Shown: one piece after another, positions 52,495 through 60,586 of the stretch
Layout: each line of letters opens with the position of its first letter
How positions within the stretch are numbered: position 1 is the first letter of the stretch
Source of the DNA: Cohnella phaseoli
GTDB taxonomy: Bacteria > Bacillota > Bacilli > Paenibacillales > Paenibacillaceae
Length of the DNA: 64,000 bases
Direction of reading: 5' to 3'
NCBI RefSeq assembly: GCF_003386235.1
Contig: NZ_QRDZ01000016.1
Location: 1-64,000 of the forward strand
Notes under the pieces: generated by a model
The model's input: only the letters and a program-made list of their open reading frames with translations
Told to the model about the DNA's origin: nothing
The model's database searches: none
Program-made: the position numbers and the translations under genes

Positions 52495-53490
52495 TTATTT
52501 TTTCCTGGATAGCTGCAACGTAACGATAACGGCCATAATAATGACCAACCCTTTAATGACGGCCTGCAGATAGTAGTTCACTCCGACCAGCGTCATTCCG
52601 TTTAGCAGCACGCCCAAAACCAGAGAACCAAGCAGTACGCTGAACACGTTGCCGCCCTGACCGGAGAAGCCCGTACCGCCAAGCACTGCCGCCACTATAA
52701 ATTGTAGCTCGTAACCCTGGCCTTGAGTAGGAACGGCCGAGCCCAATCTTCCGATTGTCGTCAAGACGACAAAGGCGGAGACGAGCCCCATGATTCCGTA
52801 GGCCGCGCATTTCATGGCGCTGACGTTGATACCCGAATTATGGGCGGCTTCTTCATTGCCCCCAATCGCCTGAGCCCTTCTTCCGAACTTGGTTTTCGAG
52901 ATTAGCAAATACATGATGATCGTAAACAAGAGGGTCCACCATGCTAGCATGGGTACGCCTAGAAATTGACCGAAGCCGAAAATTCGGGTAAAAGACTCGT
53001 TGGTCACATAGACCGATTTCCCGTCCGCGATCATGTAGCCCAGCCCCTGCAAAATGCCGGCCGTACCTAATGTGGCCAGAAATGGCGGCACCTTAAACCT
53101 CACGATAATGAAGCCGTTAAACAAACCGGACAATAAACCGAGCCCGAGAGAGATGACGATAATCAGAGGCAGCGGCAACGAAGTATGCTCCATCAGCTTG
53201 GCGACGACCATGCCGGTAAAAGCCATGACCGCTCCCGCGGACAAATCGATCCCTCCGGTTAGCAGCACAAGCGCCATGGCAAACGCGCCGATTGAAAAGC
53301 CGGCCGTCGATTCCAGAATGCTCGTCCAGTTTTGCGCGGTTAGAAAGACGTTATCTCCGGCTTTGTTCGTAGGCGAAAATATAATAAATATGATGCAGAG
53401 GACGACAAATAGCAGCCCTGTGCCGAGCTGGGGATATTTGACCATCCACTCGCTCATGTTGAAGTTGCTTTTCTTCTGAAGGCTCTCCAT
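52495..53490 (-). CDS. Ribose-type ABC transporter permease (RbsC family)
   Basis: Membrane subunit, 331 residues, about ten hydrophobic segments. Typical motifs are LTGGIDLSAGAVMAFTG near residues 80-96, GNEEAAHNSGINV, and the late VLGGTGFSGQGG loop. AGGAG precedes the ATG at good spacing. It follows a strong hairpin that separates it from the binding-protein gene. Confidence 0.93.
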   Translation of the reverse strand: MESLQKKSNFNMSEWMVKYPQLGTGLLFVVLCIIFIIFSPTNKAGDNVFLTAQNWTSILESTAGFSIGAFAMALVLLTGGIDLSAGAVMAFTGMVVAKLMEHTSLPLPLIIVISLGLGLLSGLFNGFIIVRFKVPPFLATLGTAGILQGLGYMIADGKSVYVTNESFTRIFGFGQFLGVPMLAWWTLLFTIIMYLLISKTKFGRRAQAIGGNEEAAHNSGINVSAMKCAAYGIMGLVSAFVVLTTIGRLGSAVPTQGQGYELQFIVAAVLGGTGFSGQGGNVFSVLLGSLVLGVLLNGMTLVGVNYYLQAVIKGLVIIMAVIVTLQLSRKK

Positions 53491-53516
53491 GCTTGAACGC
53501 TCCTATTATGAAAGTT

Positions 53517-53545
53517 TTGGTAGCCAACAACAAGTTGGCTACCAA
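53517..53545 (-). terminator. Perfect hairpin between binding-protein and permease genes
   Basis: TTGGTAGCCAAC-AACAA-GTTGGCTACCAA, 12-bp perfect stem. There is no clean T-run after it, so it may protect the 3' end of the binding-protein message or act as a partial terminator. Confidence 0.7.
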
Positions 53546-53588
53546 ATTTCGATAAGTCCGGCTCAATTTCCGTTAACTAAGGTTTTCG

Positions 53589-54707
53589 TCAGTTCGAGCC
53601 AACCGGGGCTCTTCCCCAAAGCTTCATGCTGAAATCTTCTGCGTTTTCCGGCGTTGCCCACAAAGCTGCATATGCAGGCGGTTCCCAAACCGGGCTTTGC
53701 ACATTCTCTCCGTTAATGAGGCGAAGCAGGGTAAACAATCCAATGCTTCCGTTCTGCTGTGGAGATTGCGGATTCGTCCCCGTAATCCATCCTTCTTTTA
53801 ACAAACCGAGAATGACGACGTCTCCATCGACGCCCACAATTTTAACGTCCTTGCGGTTCATCTGCTTCAGAGCCTGCGCCGCCGCTACCATAGACACTCC
53901 GTAAGGAGTATAAATCGCATTAATTTCTTCGCGAGAAGCCAAAATATTTTTAGTCGCTGACAAATACTCTTCAGCCGTACCGTAGGATTGCGTCTCTACA
54001 ATTTTCAAGTTAGGGATCTTCTCGACCGCTCTTGTAAATCCTTCGATTCTATTAATGGCGAAGTCTACCCGGCCTACAAGATCAAAGACCAGAATGTTCC
54101 CTTGTTCTCCATTAAACGCGGCTTTCAGCGCCGTGGCGCCGAGCTCGCCCTTCAACTGCTGATTCACGTCGATATAAGCGGCGACCTTCGCTCCATCGAT
54201 AGGAATTGTAGGGACGACCGGAATTTTCCCTTCAAGCTGACCTAGAACTTGAACCAACGACTTCTCTTCCTGCGGGAACAGGATGATTCCGTCTACATTC
54301 TGGTTTTGCAGGCTTTTCAAATCTTCTACCTGCTTCTCCGGCTTCCCTTGCGCATCCGTTACGATGCATTCCAGACCATTCGTTTCGCACATTTTTTTCA
54401 GAGACTTGACCCATTCTACCATCCAGTCGTTCTCCTGCGTGCTAACGCTGATCCCGATTTTAAGTCCTTCGGCCTTGGCCCCCATCCTCTTGACCAAGCC
54501 CTCCATGTCATGACCGATCGGACCGAAGCCGAAATCCGTGCCGATCCCGTCCTTGATTAGATCGGAATTGTCGGGAGCAGCCGTCCCGGAAGCCCCGGCG
54601 GAAGAGGACGGTTTCGCCTCATTCGACTTGTTCGTAGAACCCCCGCAAGCCGCTAGCAGCGAGCTTGCCATAATCATGACGAGCAGTACAGACCATAACT
54701 TCTTCAT
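53589..54707 (-). CDS. RbsB-like sugar-binding lipoprotein
   Basis: Lipid-anchored periplasmic-binding-protein type 1 fold, 372 residues. The signal peptide ends in LLAAC (Cys near residue 21). The two-lobe pattern is visible as KIGISVSTQENDWMVEWVKS, DGIILFPQEEKSLVQVL, VPTIPIDGAKVAAYIDVN and KIVGVDGDVVILGLLKEG. It belongs to the ribose/sugar-alcohol/autoinducer binding class, whose exact ligand cannot be read by eye. It is transcribed with the permease and ATPase and probably supplies the sugar handled by the upstream enzymes. Confidence 0.9.
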   Translation of the reverse strand: MKKLWSVLLVMIMASSLLAACGGSTNKSNEAKPSSSAGASGTAAPDNSDLIKDGIGTDFGFGPIGHDMEGLVKRMGAKAEGLKIGISVSTQENDWMVEWVKSLKKMCETNGLECIVTDAQGKPEKQVEDLKSLQNQNVDGIILFPQEEKSLVQVLGQLEGKIPVVPTIPIDGAKVAAYIDVNQQLKGELGATALKAAFNGEQGNILVFDLVGRVDFAINRIEGFTRAVEKIPNLKIVETQSYGTAEEYLSATKNILASREEINAIYTPYGVSMVAAAQALKQMNRKDVKIVGVDGDVVILGLLKEGWITGTNPQSPQQNGSIGLFTLLRLINGENVQSPVWEPPAYAALWATPENAEDFSMKLWGRAPVGSN

Positions 54708-54817
54708 GTTCGTTCCCCCTGATTTAGAATTGTGAAACTATATGAACGCCAGCACCGCAAGGCTTTCTTGCCCGCCTGCGATAGGCCGCCTTCATCACTT
54801 TCGTGGAAGCGTATTCA

Positions 54818-55297
54818 TCAAGCGGAAAGATGAACCTTCTCGGCAAATTCGATCACTCCCCCGTCCTCGCTTCCCGTGTTCTCCCGGAAAAAAACGAGCA
54901 GCCTGCAAGTTTCGGCCTCGACCGGAAAAGGAACCCAATGCCATGTACCCGGATCAATAAGAAAAGCCTCGCCCTGCTTGACGTGAAACAAATGAATATG
55001 TTGAGGCTCGGGCGCCGTCTCGCTAGGCTTGGCCATCGCAATGAGAGAGTCGTTCTCAAGTGCGACCAGAATCTCCGGCGTTCTTAAATGCCTTTCGAAC
55101 TTCTCCAAGGCCAACGGCCTCTTTTTGGCCGTTAAAATTCCCGCCGTAGTTTTGCCCTGGATCGTGAATTGCGCAACGTCCGCACTAAAGGCAAATTCGG
55201 GCTCGTCGATACTCGCAGCTATTGCGCCGGAATTGATCAGACGGCCGAATCCCTTCAGATTCTCCTCGGTCAATCGCATAGGCTTTATTTTCGCCAC
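54818..55297 (-). CDS. Ureidoglycolate lyase (AllA)-like cupin protein
   Basis: Small cytoplasmic cupin of 159 residues. It matches the AllA pattern: KGFGRLINSGA near the start, FHVKQGEAFLIDPGTWHWVPFPV with the cupin His, and the GGVIEFAEK tail. AllA lyses ureidoglycolate, but here no allantoin or purine genes are present, and sugar genes surround it. A different alpha-hydroxy acid or sugar-acid substrate is more likely. The start is a GTG close behind the kinase stop; the GGGGG site is almost touching it, so the exact start is uncertain. Confidence 0.72.
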   Translation of the reverse strand: MAKIKPMRLTEENLKGFGRLINSGAIAASIDEPEFAFSADVAQFTIQGKTTAGILTAKKRPLALEKFERHLRTPEILVALENDSLIAMAKPSETAPEPQHIHLFHVKQGEAFLIDPGTWHWVPFPVEAETCRLLVFFRENTGSEDGGVIEFAEKVHLSA

Positions 55298-55300
55298 CCC

Positions 55301-56767
55301 CTATTTGCCGGCCAGTTCCTTGTACTTCTTGTACATCTCGTTATATTTCAAATGGTTTTGCTCGCGATATCCGATTTGCGAAGCTTCCTGCATCGCCTCG
55401 CGGATGACCTCCCCGCTGTCGAAAAGCTTTACAGCATGTCCGGCCATAAGAGCAACTCCGTAGGAGGCGTCGCAATACTTGGGAATCGTAGCGTTTACGC
55501 CAAGCACGTCCGCCAGCACGGACGTCCATAGCCCGCTCTTCGTCCCTCCGCCCACGAAGACGTATTCCTTGGCGTTCTTGAACTCGGAGACGGACTCGAC
55601 GACATCCCGGACGGAGAACGAGACGCCTTCATAGGCCGCCCGGACGAAATGCTTCCTCCGATGCCCCATGTTCATGCCGGTGAATTTCGCTCTCAAGCTG
55701 TTATCGAAATAAGGGGCGTTCTCTCCCGACAAATACGGATGGTAGAGCAGACCGCTCGCACCGATCTCTACGTCCTCTGCTTCCCGGTCCATGAAAGAAT
55801 AGGTCGAGCTTTCCGCAGGCAGTTCGCTGTAAAAAACATCTCTGACCCATTTCAGCGATCCCGCGCACGCTTTCGTATAGGTGCTGATCAGGAGATGATC
55901 GGGCAGTACGTCTCTTTGACCCGGCCATACGGTCTGCGAGCGATCCACTTCTTCAAGTCCGATGACCATGCCGATATCGGCGGCCGTTCCCAACCTGATC
56001 TTCAGCCTCTCGCTGCCGGCCAGCCCGACGGAATACCCTTCCGCAGCCCCGTCTCCTCCGCCGGCGATAACGGTTACGCCTTCCTTTAAGCCAGTTTCCT
56101 CAGCCGCTCGGGCCGTAACGGCGCCCACCTGATCGAAGCAGCCGATCAGCTCCGGGACTTTCTCCCGCTCTACCTCGCAGCAGTCCAACAGCTCGTCGGA
56201 CCAGCCGTTGTTGCGGGTATCGTTCAGACCGGTATAAATCATGTTGTTCGTATCCGTTGTGACTCGGCCGGTAAGCTTATAGGTAATGAAATTCGAAGCT
56301 AGAATAAATTTTTCCGTTTGGCGCCAGTTGTCCGGCTCTTTGTCCTTTAGCCATGCGATTTTGCTCACCGTTAAGGAAGGCGCGCACGCGAATGTGATAT
56401 TCCTCCTGAAAGCTTCTTCGAAGCTCGCATTTAACGCCGAAGAATGACTTTCGCTTCTCATATCGTTCCATAAAATCGAGGGCCTAACCGGTTCTCCGTT
56501 CTTGCCGATCAGCGTAATGCCTTGCATTTGCCCGGTTGCGCTGATCGCCTCGATCCGGTGAAGATCAATGCCGTCCAGCTCGCGAAACTCCTTCAGACAA
56601 TCGATTGCCGCTTGATACCATTCGTTCGGATCCTGCTCAACCGTGCCGTCTACGGATATTCGAGGCTGCAGCTCCTTGCTTCGCGTGACGACCGGCTTGC
56701 CTTTCTCGTTCAGAAGCGTGCATTTGCAGCCGCTGGTTCCAATGTCGATCCCCAAAACGTATACCAT
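55301..56767 (-). CDS. FGGY family carbohydrate kinase (xylulokinase-like)
   Basis: ATP-dependent sugar or sugar-alcohol kinase of 488 residues. It has the FGGY fold with N-terminal DIGTSGCKCTL, the xylulokinase-like signature SATGQMQG, the sugar-site SNFITYKLTG and the catalytic-base region GGGDGAAEGYSVG. The FGGY family includes xylulokinases, glycerol kinases and kinases of four- and five-carbon sugars, and a close assignment is not possible by eye. GGAGGG precedes the ATG. Only three bases separate it from the SDR gene stop, so the operon is tightly packed here. Confidence 0.88.
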   Translation of the reverse strand: MVYVLGIDIGTSGCKCTLLNEKGKPVVTRSKELQPRISVDGTVEQDPNEWYQAAIDCLKEFRELDGIDLHRIEAISATGQMQGITLIGKNGEPVRPSILWNDMRSESHSSALNASFEEAFRRNITFACAPSLTVSKIAWLKDKEPDNWRQTEKFILASNFITYKLTGRVTTDTNNMIYTGLNDTRNNGWSDELLDCCEVEREKVPELIGCFDQVGAVTARAAEETGLKEGVTVIAGGGDGAAEGYSVGLAGSERLKIRLGTAADIGMVIGLEEVDRSQTVWPGQRDVLPDHLLISTYTKACAGSLKWVRDVFYSELPAESSTYSFMDREAEDVEIGASGLLYHPYLSGENAPYFDNSLRAKFTGMNMGHRRKHFVRAAYEGVSFSVRDVVESVSEFKNAKEYVFVGGGTKSGLWTSVLADVLGVNATIPKYCDASYGVALMAGHAVKLFDSGEVIREAMQEASQIGYREQNHLKYNEMYKKYKELAGK

Positions 56768-56770
56768 TTG

Positions 56771-57601
56771 TCACCCTCCGGTTCCCTTGGATTGGAGGAG
56801 CGTTCTAACCTCCTCCCATTCATGCTGCGCTCCGGTATGGGCCGTTATCCCGCCATCCACCAATAAGTTTGTGCCGGTGATAAACGACGCTTTGTCGGAG
56901 GATAAAAATAATACCGCATTGGCGACCTCTTCGGGAAGCCCCGGTCTGCCCAACGGATAAACCTTGCCCGTGCCGTAATCCAGAACGTCAAGCCCCCCGA
57001 CGCGATCCGCGAATCCCAAGTACATGGACGTCCGGATAGAGCCCGGCGCCACTGCGTTCACGCGAATTCCATGAGGAGCGTAATCAAGCGCCATATTCCG
57101 GGTCAGATTGGCCACGGCTCCCTTCGATGCGTTGTAAGCGCTATACGTATGATCCGCCAGAAGACCGGACATGGACGAAGTGTTGACGATCGCTCCTCTT
57201 CCTTGTTTGATCATGAGCGGCAGGAGGTATTTCGACACGAAATAGATTCCGTTCAGATTGATATCGATGGTCCGCATCCATTGCTCCGTCGGCGTTTCAT
57301 GCAGAATATTCGCATACAGAACGCCGGCGTTGTTGAATAAGACATCGCACCTTCCGTATTTCTCCTCCAGATAGCTCGCAAAAGCTTGAACCTCCGATTC
57401 TTTGGTCACGTCGAGCTCATAATACTCAGCCTGATCAAATTCCTTGCTCAGATTATCCTCGGAACGAATCTGATCCGGCCGTTCGATGCCGCATGCCACG
57501 ACGCGCGCGCCGGATTCCAAAAACTGTCTCGCCGTAGCCTTCCCGATTCCCGTGAAGCCGCCGGTAATGACGACGACGTGATTGTCGAATCTGATTTCCA
57601 A
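56771..57601 (-). CDS. Short-chain dehydrogenase/reductase
   Basis: NAD(P)-dependent SDR of 276 residues. The cofactor loop TGGFTGIG is at residues 13-20. The catalytic Ser143, Tyr156 and Lys160 are in place (TSSMSGLLADHTYSAYNASK). The C-terminal TGTNLLVDGGITAH is typical. AAAGGAGG eight bases before a TTG at 57601 supports that rare start. It likely oxidises or reduces a sugar, polyol or sugar acid in the pathway that feeds the FGGY kinase. Confidence 0.92.
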   Translation of the reverse strand: MEIRFDNHVVVITGGFTGIGKATARQFLESGARVVACGIERPDQIRSEDNLSKEFDQAEYYELDVTKESEVQAFASYLEEKYGRCDVLFNNAGVLYANILHETPTEQWMRTIDINLNGIYFVSKYLLPLMIKQGRGAIVNTSSMSGLLADHTYSAYNASKGAVANLTRNMALDYAPHGIRVNAVAPGSIRTSMYLGFADRVGGLDVLDYGTGKVYPLGRPGLPEEVANAVLFLSSDKASFITGTNLLVDGGITAHTGAQHEWEEVRTLLQSKGTGG

Positions 57602-57706
57602 AAGAAACGCCTCCTTTCTTTCTAGGAATGTAGGGTTAGGAGGACGGCCATTCCCTTGACGCCGGAAGATTTCGAGGGAAGACCGCTCTGCAAACCGCGT
57701 ACCGAA

Positions 57707-59137
57707 TTAAGAAACAGGGAACAAGGTGCCGGCATTCATGACGCCGTTGGGATCGAAAGTATCCTTAATCGCTCTCATCACTTGATAGGAGGAGCCATAT
57801 TCCTCTTTCGTCCAGCCCGATCTGTACTTTCCGCAGCCGTGATGATGAGCGATACTTCCGCCGACCTTCAGGGTTTCCTCCATAATGATTCCGAGCAGCT
57901 TCATATACTCGGCTCTGGACTTGTCGTAATCCTCATACGCCTTAAATCCGAACATGAAATAGAGATTCGTTCCTTGCGTATAACTGTGGGAGGAGTGAGC
58001 CGTAACATACGCAATGTTCTCGATTTCTTGTTCGATCCGTTGCTTAACCGCAACATACAGCTCGCTTACCTCGCTCCAGTTCGCAGATACCTCCGAAGTG
58101 TCGGCGACAAGGCCCTGCTGATTGGCCGGCAGCTGGTCAATAATATCGCACAGATGGTTTCTGACCTTCAGCCAAGTATCGAGCAGCTCCGGACCTATTT
58201 TTCTTGCCTTGTGCTTCGCCGCGATTCTTTCAATGGCGCGGCCCGTCGCCTCTGTCAGCTCTTGCGGACCATCGGCAATGAACAACAGCAAAGATTCCCC
58301 TTCTTGAACGTAGCCCTTATAATGCTCGGCCGCCGCTTCCAACTCGTCATGCAGACGGACGACCGCGGGCTTATACCCTTCTATCATCACTTCTCGAATC
58401 AGCTCAAGCCCTTGCTGCATGTCCTTCACGCCGTATGCCATTTTCCAGTAATTGTCCGGATTGTATTTGAACAGCTTCAAGGACGCTTCCGTAATGTAGG
58501 CATAAGTGCCTTCGCTGCCGATAAAAAGTTGGCGAATGTCCGGTCCGATCGCTCTTCTCGGAACATTCTTGATTCTGACAATCTCCCCATTAGGCAGCAC
58601 CGCTTCCAGGCCGACGACCATATCCTCAATTCCGCCGTACAGGGTAGAGAACTGTCCCGTGCTCCTTGTGGCAAGCAACCCTCCGATTCGCGCCATCGGC
58701 AGCGATTGCGGATAGTGACCCGTTGTATAGCCCTTCTCATTCAAATATTTCTCCAAATCCGCCAATCCTACTCCGCTTTGAACAGTAACGATCATATTCT
58801 TCTCGTCAAGCTTGATGATTTTGTTCATCGCCGAGCCGTCCACAACGACGGAAACGTCTTCGATCGGTTCGATGGAACCCGTACAGCTGGAGTTCCCGGT
58901 GACGGGAATCGTGCTGATCTTGTGCTCGTTCAGATACTTCAGCACCTCGGATACCTGCTCCGTGCTTTGAACTTTGACGATACAGTTAGACGTCTTAGTA
59001 AGGTGCTGACCGTTGAATCTTTCCCAGAGTCTGTAACCCACGTAGTCGCTCGCCTGTCTCTTCAATACCTGTTCGTCGGTAACCACATTATTCGGGCCCA
59101 CAATATTTTGCATTTGACTCGCTAGACTGTTCACCAT
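57707..59137 (-). CDS. FAD-linked oxidase of the VAO/AGPS type
   Basis: Flavin enzyme of 476 residues. An N-terminal FAD_binding_4 region (PVTGNSSCTGSIEPIED and GHYPQSLPMARIGGLLATRS) is followed by a C-terminal FAD-oxidase domain. The motif IAHHHGCGKYR (His431-433) matches the active-site His cluster of alkyldihydroxyacetonephosphate synthases. Bacterial members are annotated as glycolate/lactate oxidase-like or alkyl-DHAP-synthase-like and oxidise hydroxy acids or act on glycerone phosphates. GGGAG precedes the ATG. A candidate operator at 59163-59178 lies 26 bases upstream of the start. Confidence 0.85.
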   Translation of the reverse strand: MVNSLASQMQNIVGPNNVVTDEQVLKRQASDYVGYRLWERFNGQHLTKTSNCIVKVQSTEQVSEVLKYLNEHKISTIPVTGNSSCTGSIEPIEDVSVVVDGSAMNKIIKLDEKNMIVTVQSGVGLADLEKYLNEKGYTTGHYPQSLPMARIGGLLATRSTGQFSTLYGGIEDMVVGLEAVLPNGEIVRIKNVPRRAIGPDIRQLFIGSEGTYAYITEASLKLFKYNPDNYWKMAYGVKDMQQGLELIREVMIEGYKPAVVRLHDELEAAAEHYKGYVQEGESLLLFIADGPQELTEATGRAIERIAAKHKARKIGPELLDTWLKVRNHLCDIIDQLPANQQGLVADTSEVSANWSEVSELYVAVKQRIEQEIENIAYVTAHSSHSYTQGTNLYFMFGFKAYEDYDKSRAEYMKLLGIIMEETLKVGGSIAHHHGCGKYRSGWTKEEYGSSYQVMRAIKDTFDPNGVMNAGTLFPVS

Positions 59138-59162
59138 ATTTCTCTTAGCTCCCTTATCGAAA

Positions 59163-59178
59163 GTACATTTTTTTGTAT
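59163..59178. promoter_or_regulatory. Second operator-like site in the catabolic operon
   Basis: GTACATTTTTTTGTAT agrees with the palindrome at 60404-60419 in 13 of 16 positions. It lies between the GldA-type and FAD-oxidase genes and may be a second repressor site. Confidence 0.5.
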
Positions 59179-59202
59179 ATTAGTGCGAAAAAAAAACGGT
59201 TT

Positions 59203-60333
59203 TTATCTTTGCGATTTGACGTATTTCATATATTGGTTCGCTTGGACAATCCCGTCGTAGATGAGATCCTCGGTTACGAGAAACGGCTCGCATAGCCAAT
59301 TGGACGGCGTCGAAGCTTTGGCAATCGTTCTTATGTTCTCTTCAGTCGGCTCTATGCTCAGGTCCTCCAGCGTGGTCGGCAAGCCGACTTGAAGACAAAA
59401 CCCCACGACTTCCTCGATTTCGCTCATCGGCCTGTTCTCGATCATCAACTGGCAGATTGTGCCGAATGCGACCTTCTCGCCGTGAAGCGACTTATGGCTC
59501 TCTTGGAGTTCCGTCATTCCGTTGGCAATGGCATGCGCTCCTGCGCATCCGGAGTTTTCAAAGCCTAGCCCCGAAAACAGAATGTTAACCTCTACGACAT
59601 CCTCAAGCGCTTTCGTGCATACCTGAGATTCTGCTGCGATCTTCGCTTTCAAGCCCTCTTCGAGCAATATCTCGTAGCAGGACTTTGCAATCGCCATCGC
59701 CAGCCGGGTCCTTCTGCAACCGCTGCCATCCCGGTTCATAAAAATGTAATTCCCGCTATCCGACCAGTCATTGGCCCTTGCCTCGAAATAAGTGGCCAGA
59801 GCGTCTCCCATTCCGGCGACAAGAAATCTGACCGGCGCTTTGCTAATAATCTCGACGTCTACCAATACGAGATCCGGATTCTTGGCGTACCAGCGTTCGT
59901 GGCTATGTTGTCCGTTTTCGTGATACACGACGGATAGCGCGCTGCATGGCGCATCCGTAGAAGCCGTCGTCGGCATGATAACAAGAGGAAGCTTCGTATC
60001 CGCGGCAACGCCTTTGGCCACGTCCAGAGTTTTTCCGCCGCCGATCCCTACGATGACCTCTGCCTGTTCGGCGCTTGCCAGACCGGTTACCCTCTCCATC
60101 TCCTGAAGAGTCACCTCTCCGTTAAACTTCACTACGGCTACGTCATATCCCGCTGCGTCGTACATGCTGCGGAGCTTCACGTTGAAATCTTCGTAGAAAA
60201 AACTGTCTACTAGCACCAGCGCCTTCTGGCCGAATCGTCCGGTGTAGCTGGCCAAGTGATTAAACTCGCCTTTCCCTTGTATGTATTTACCGGGTGCGCC
60301 GAATCCCCTGACCGGATACGTAACCATCGCCAT
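59203..60333 (-). CDS. GldA-type glycerol/polyol dehydrogenase
   Basis: Iron- or zinc-dependent NAD dehydrogenase of about 376 residues, first gene of the operon. The open frame reaches to 60435, through the promoter, but GAGGAG marks an ATG at 60333 (M-A-M-V-T-Y). GGGKTLD (about 98-104) binds NAD. Metal ligands are Asp177 (AGMGDALATYFEA), His267 (GCAGAHAIANG) and His284 (SLHGEKVAFG). GldA-type enzymes oxidise glycerol and related polyols. The pairing with an AGPS-like oxidase, an SDR, an FGGY kinase and a ribose-type importer suggests a polyol or sugar-acid breakdown route. Confidence 0.9.
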   Translation of the reverse strand: MAMVTYPVRGFGAPGKYIQGKGEFNHLASYTGRFGQKALVLVDSFFYEDFNVKLRSMYDAAGYDVAVVKFNGEVTLQEMERVTGLASAEQAEVIVGIGGGKTLDVAKGVAADTKLPLVIMPTTASTDAPCSALSVVYHENGQHSHERWYAKNPDLVLVDVEIISKAPVRFLVAGMGDALATYFEARANDWSDSGNYIFMNRDGSGCRRTRLAMAIAKSCYEILLEEGLKAKIAAESQVCTKALEDVVEVNILFSGLGFENSGCAGAHAIANGMTELQESHKSLHGEKVAFGTICQLMIENRPMSEIEEVVGFCLQVGLPTTLEDLSIEPTEENIRTIAKASTPSNWLCEPFLVTEDLIYDGIVQANQYMKYVKSQR

Positions 60334-60403
60334 GCCACCACTCCTCTTCAAGTTGTACAAGCTCCTGAGACATGCCGGTTTCTGATCAGATCCGATTTTC
60401 AAC

Positions 60404-60419
60404 GTACAATTTATTGTAC
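60404..60419. promoter_or_regulatory. Palindromic operator at the transcription start of the catabolic operon
   Basis: GTACAAT-TT-ATTGTAC, perfect 7-bp arms. It lies seven bases downstream of the -10 box, over the expected transcription start, the classic place for a repressor. The YhfZ-like GntR regulator of the same operon is the best candidate. Confidence 0.7.
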
Positions 60420-60425
60420 ATTGGA

Positions 60426-60455
60426 AATATAACATATCCCGATTTTGATTGTCAA
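60426..60455 (-). promoter_or_regulatory. Promoter of the nine-gene catabolic operon
   Basis: TTGACA (60450-60455) and TATATT (60426-60431) on the minus strand, with an 18-base spacer. Good match to a housekeeping sigma promoter. Confidence 0.75.
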
Positions 60456-60509
60456 TCCGCGTTTCGAATTTGAAATCCTATTGGCCGCGAGCGTTGCGCC
60501 CAATAGAGA

Positions 60510-60556
60510 AAAGGAATGGTTTTGTCCGCTGTCTGAAACCGGCAAAGCCATTCCTT
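60510..60556. repeat. Long hairpin repeat, copy 2 (between GldA-type gene and lipoprotein gene)
   Basis: AAGGAATGGTTTTGTCCG pairs with CGGCAAAGCCATTCCTT around the loop CTGTCTGAAAC. Same family as the hairpin at 36745-36858, here without the inner stem. It lies about 31 bases after the stop of the lipoprotein gene on the minus strand. Confidence 0.75.
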
Positions 60557-60586
60557 ATCCAAAGATCGTTTATTCAGTTGTCTAAC

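Noticed and set aside
57656..59125. Long plus-strand frame of 489 codons opposite the FAD oxidase gene
   Set aside because: It is antisense to a gene with clear FAD-oxidase motifs and shows no family pattern. Such shadows are common in this GC-rich sequence.
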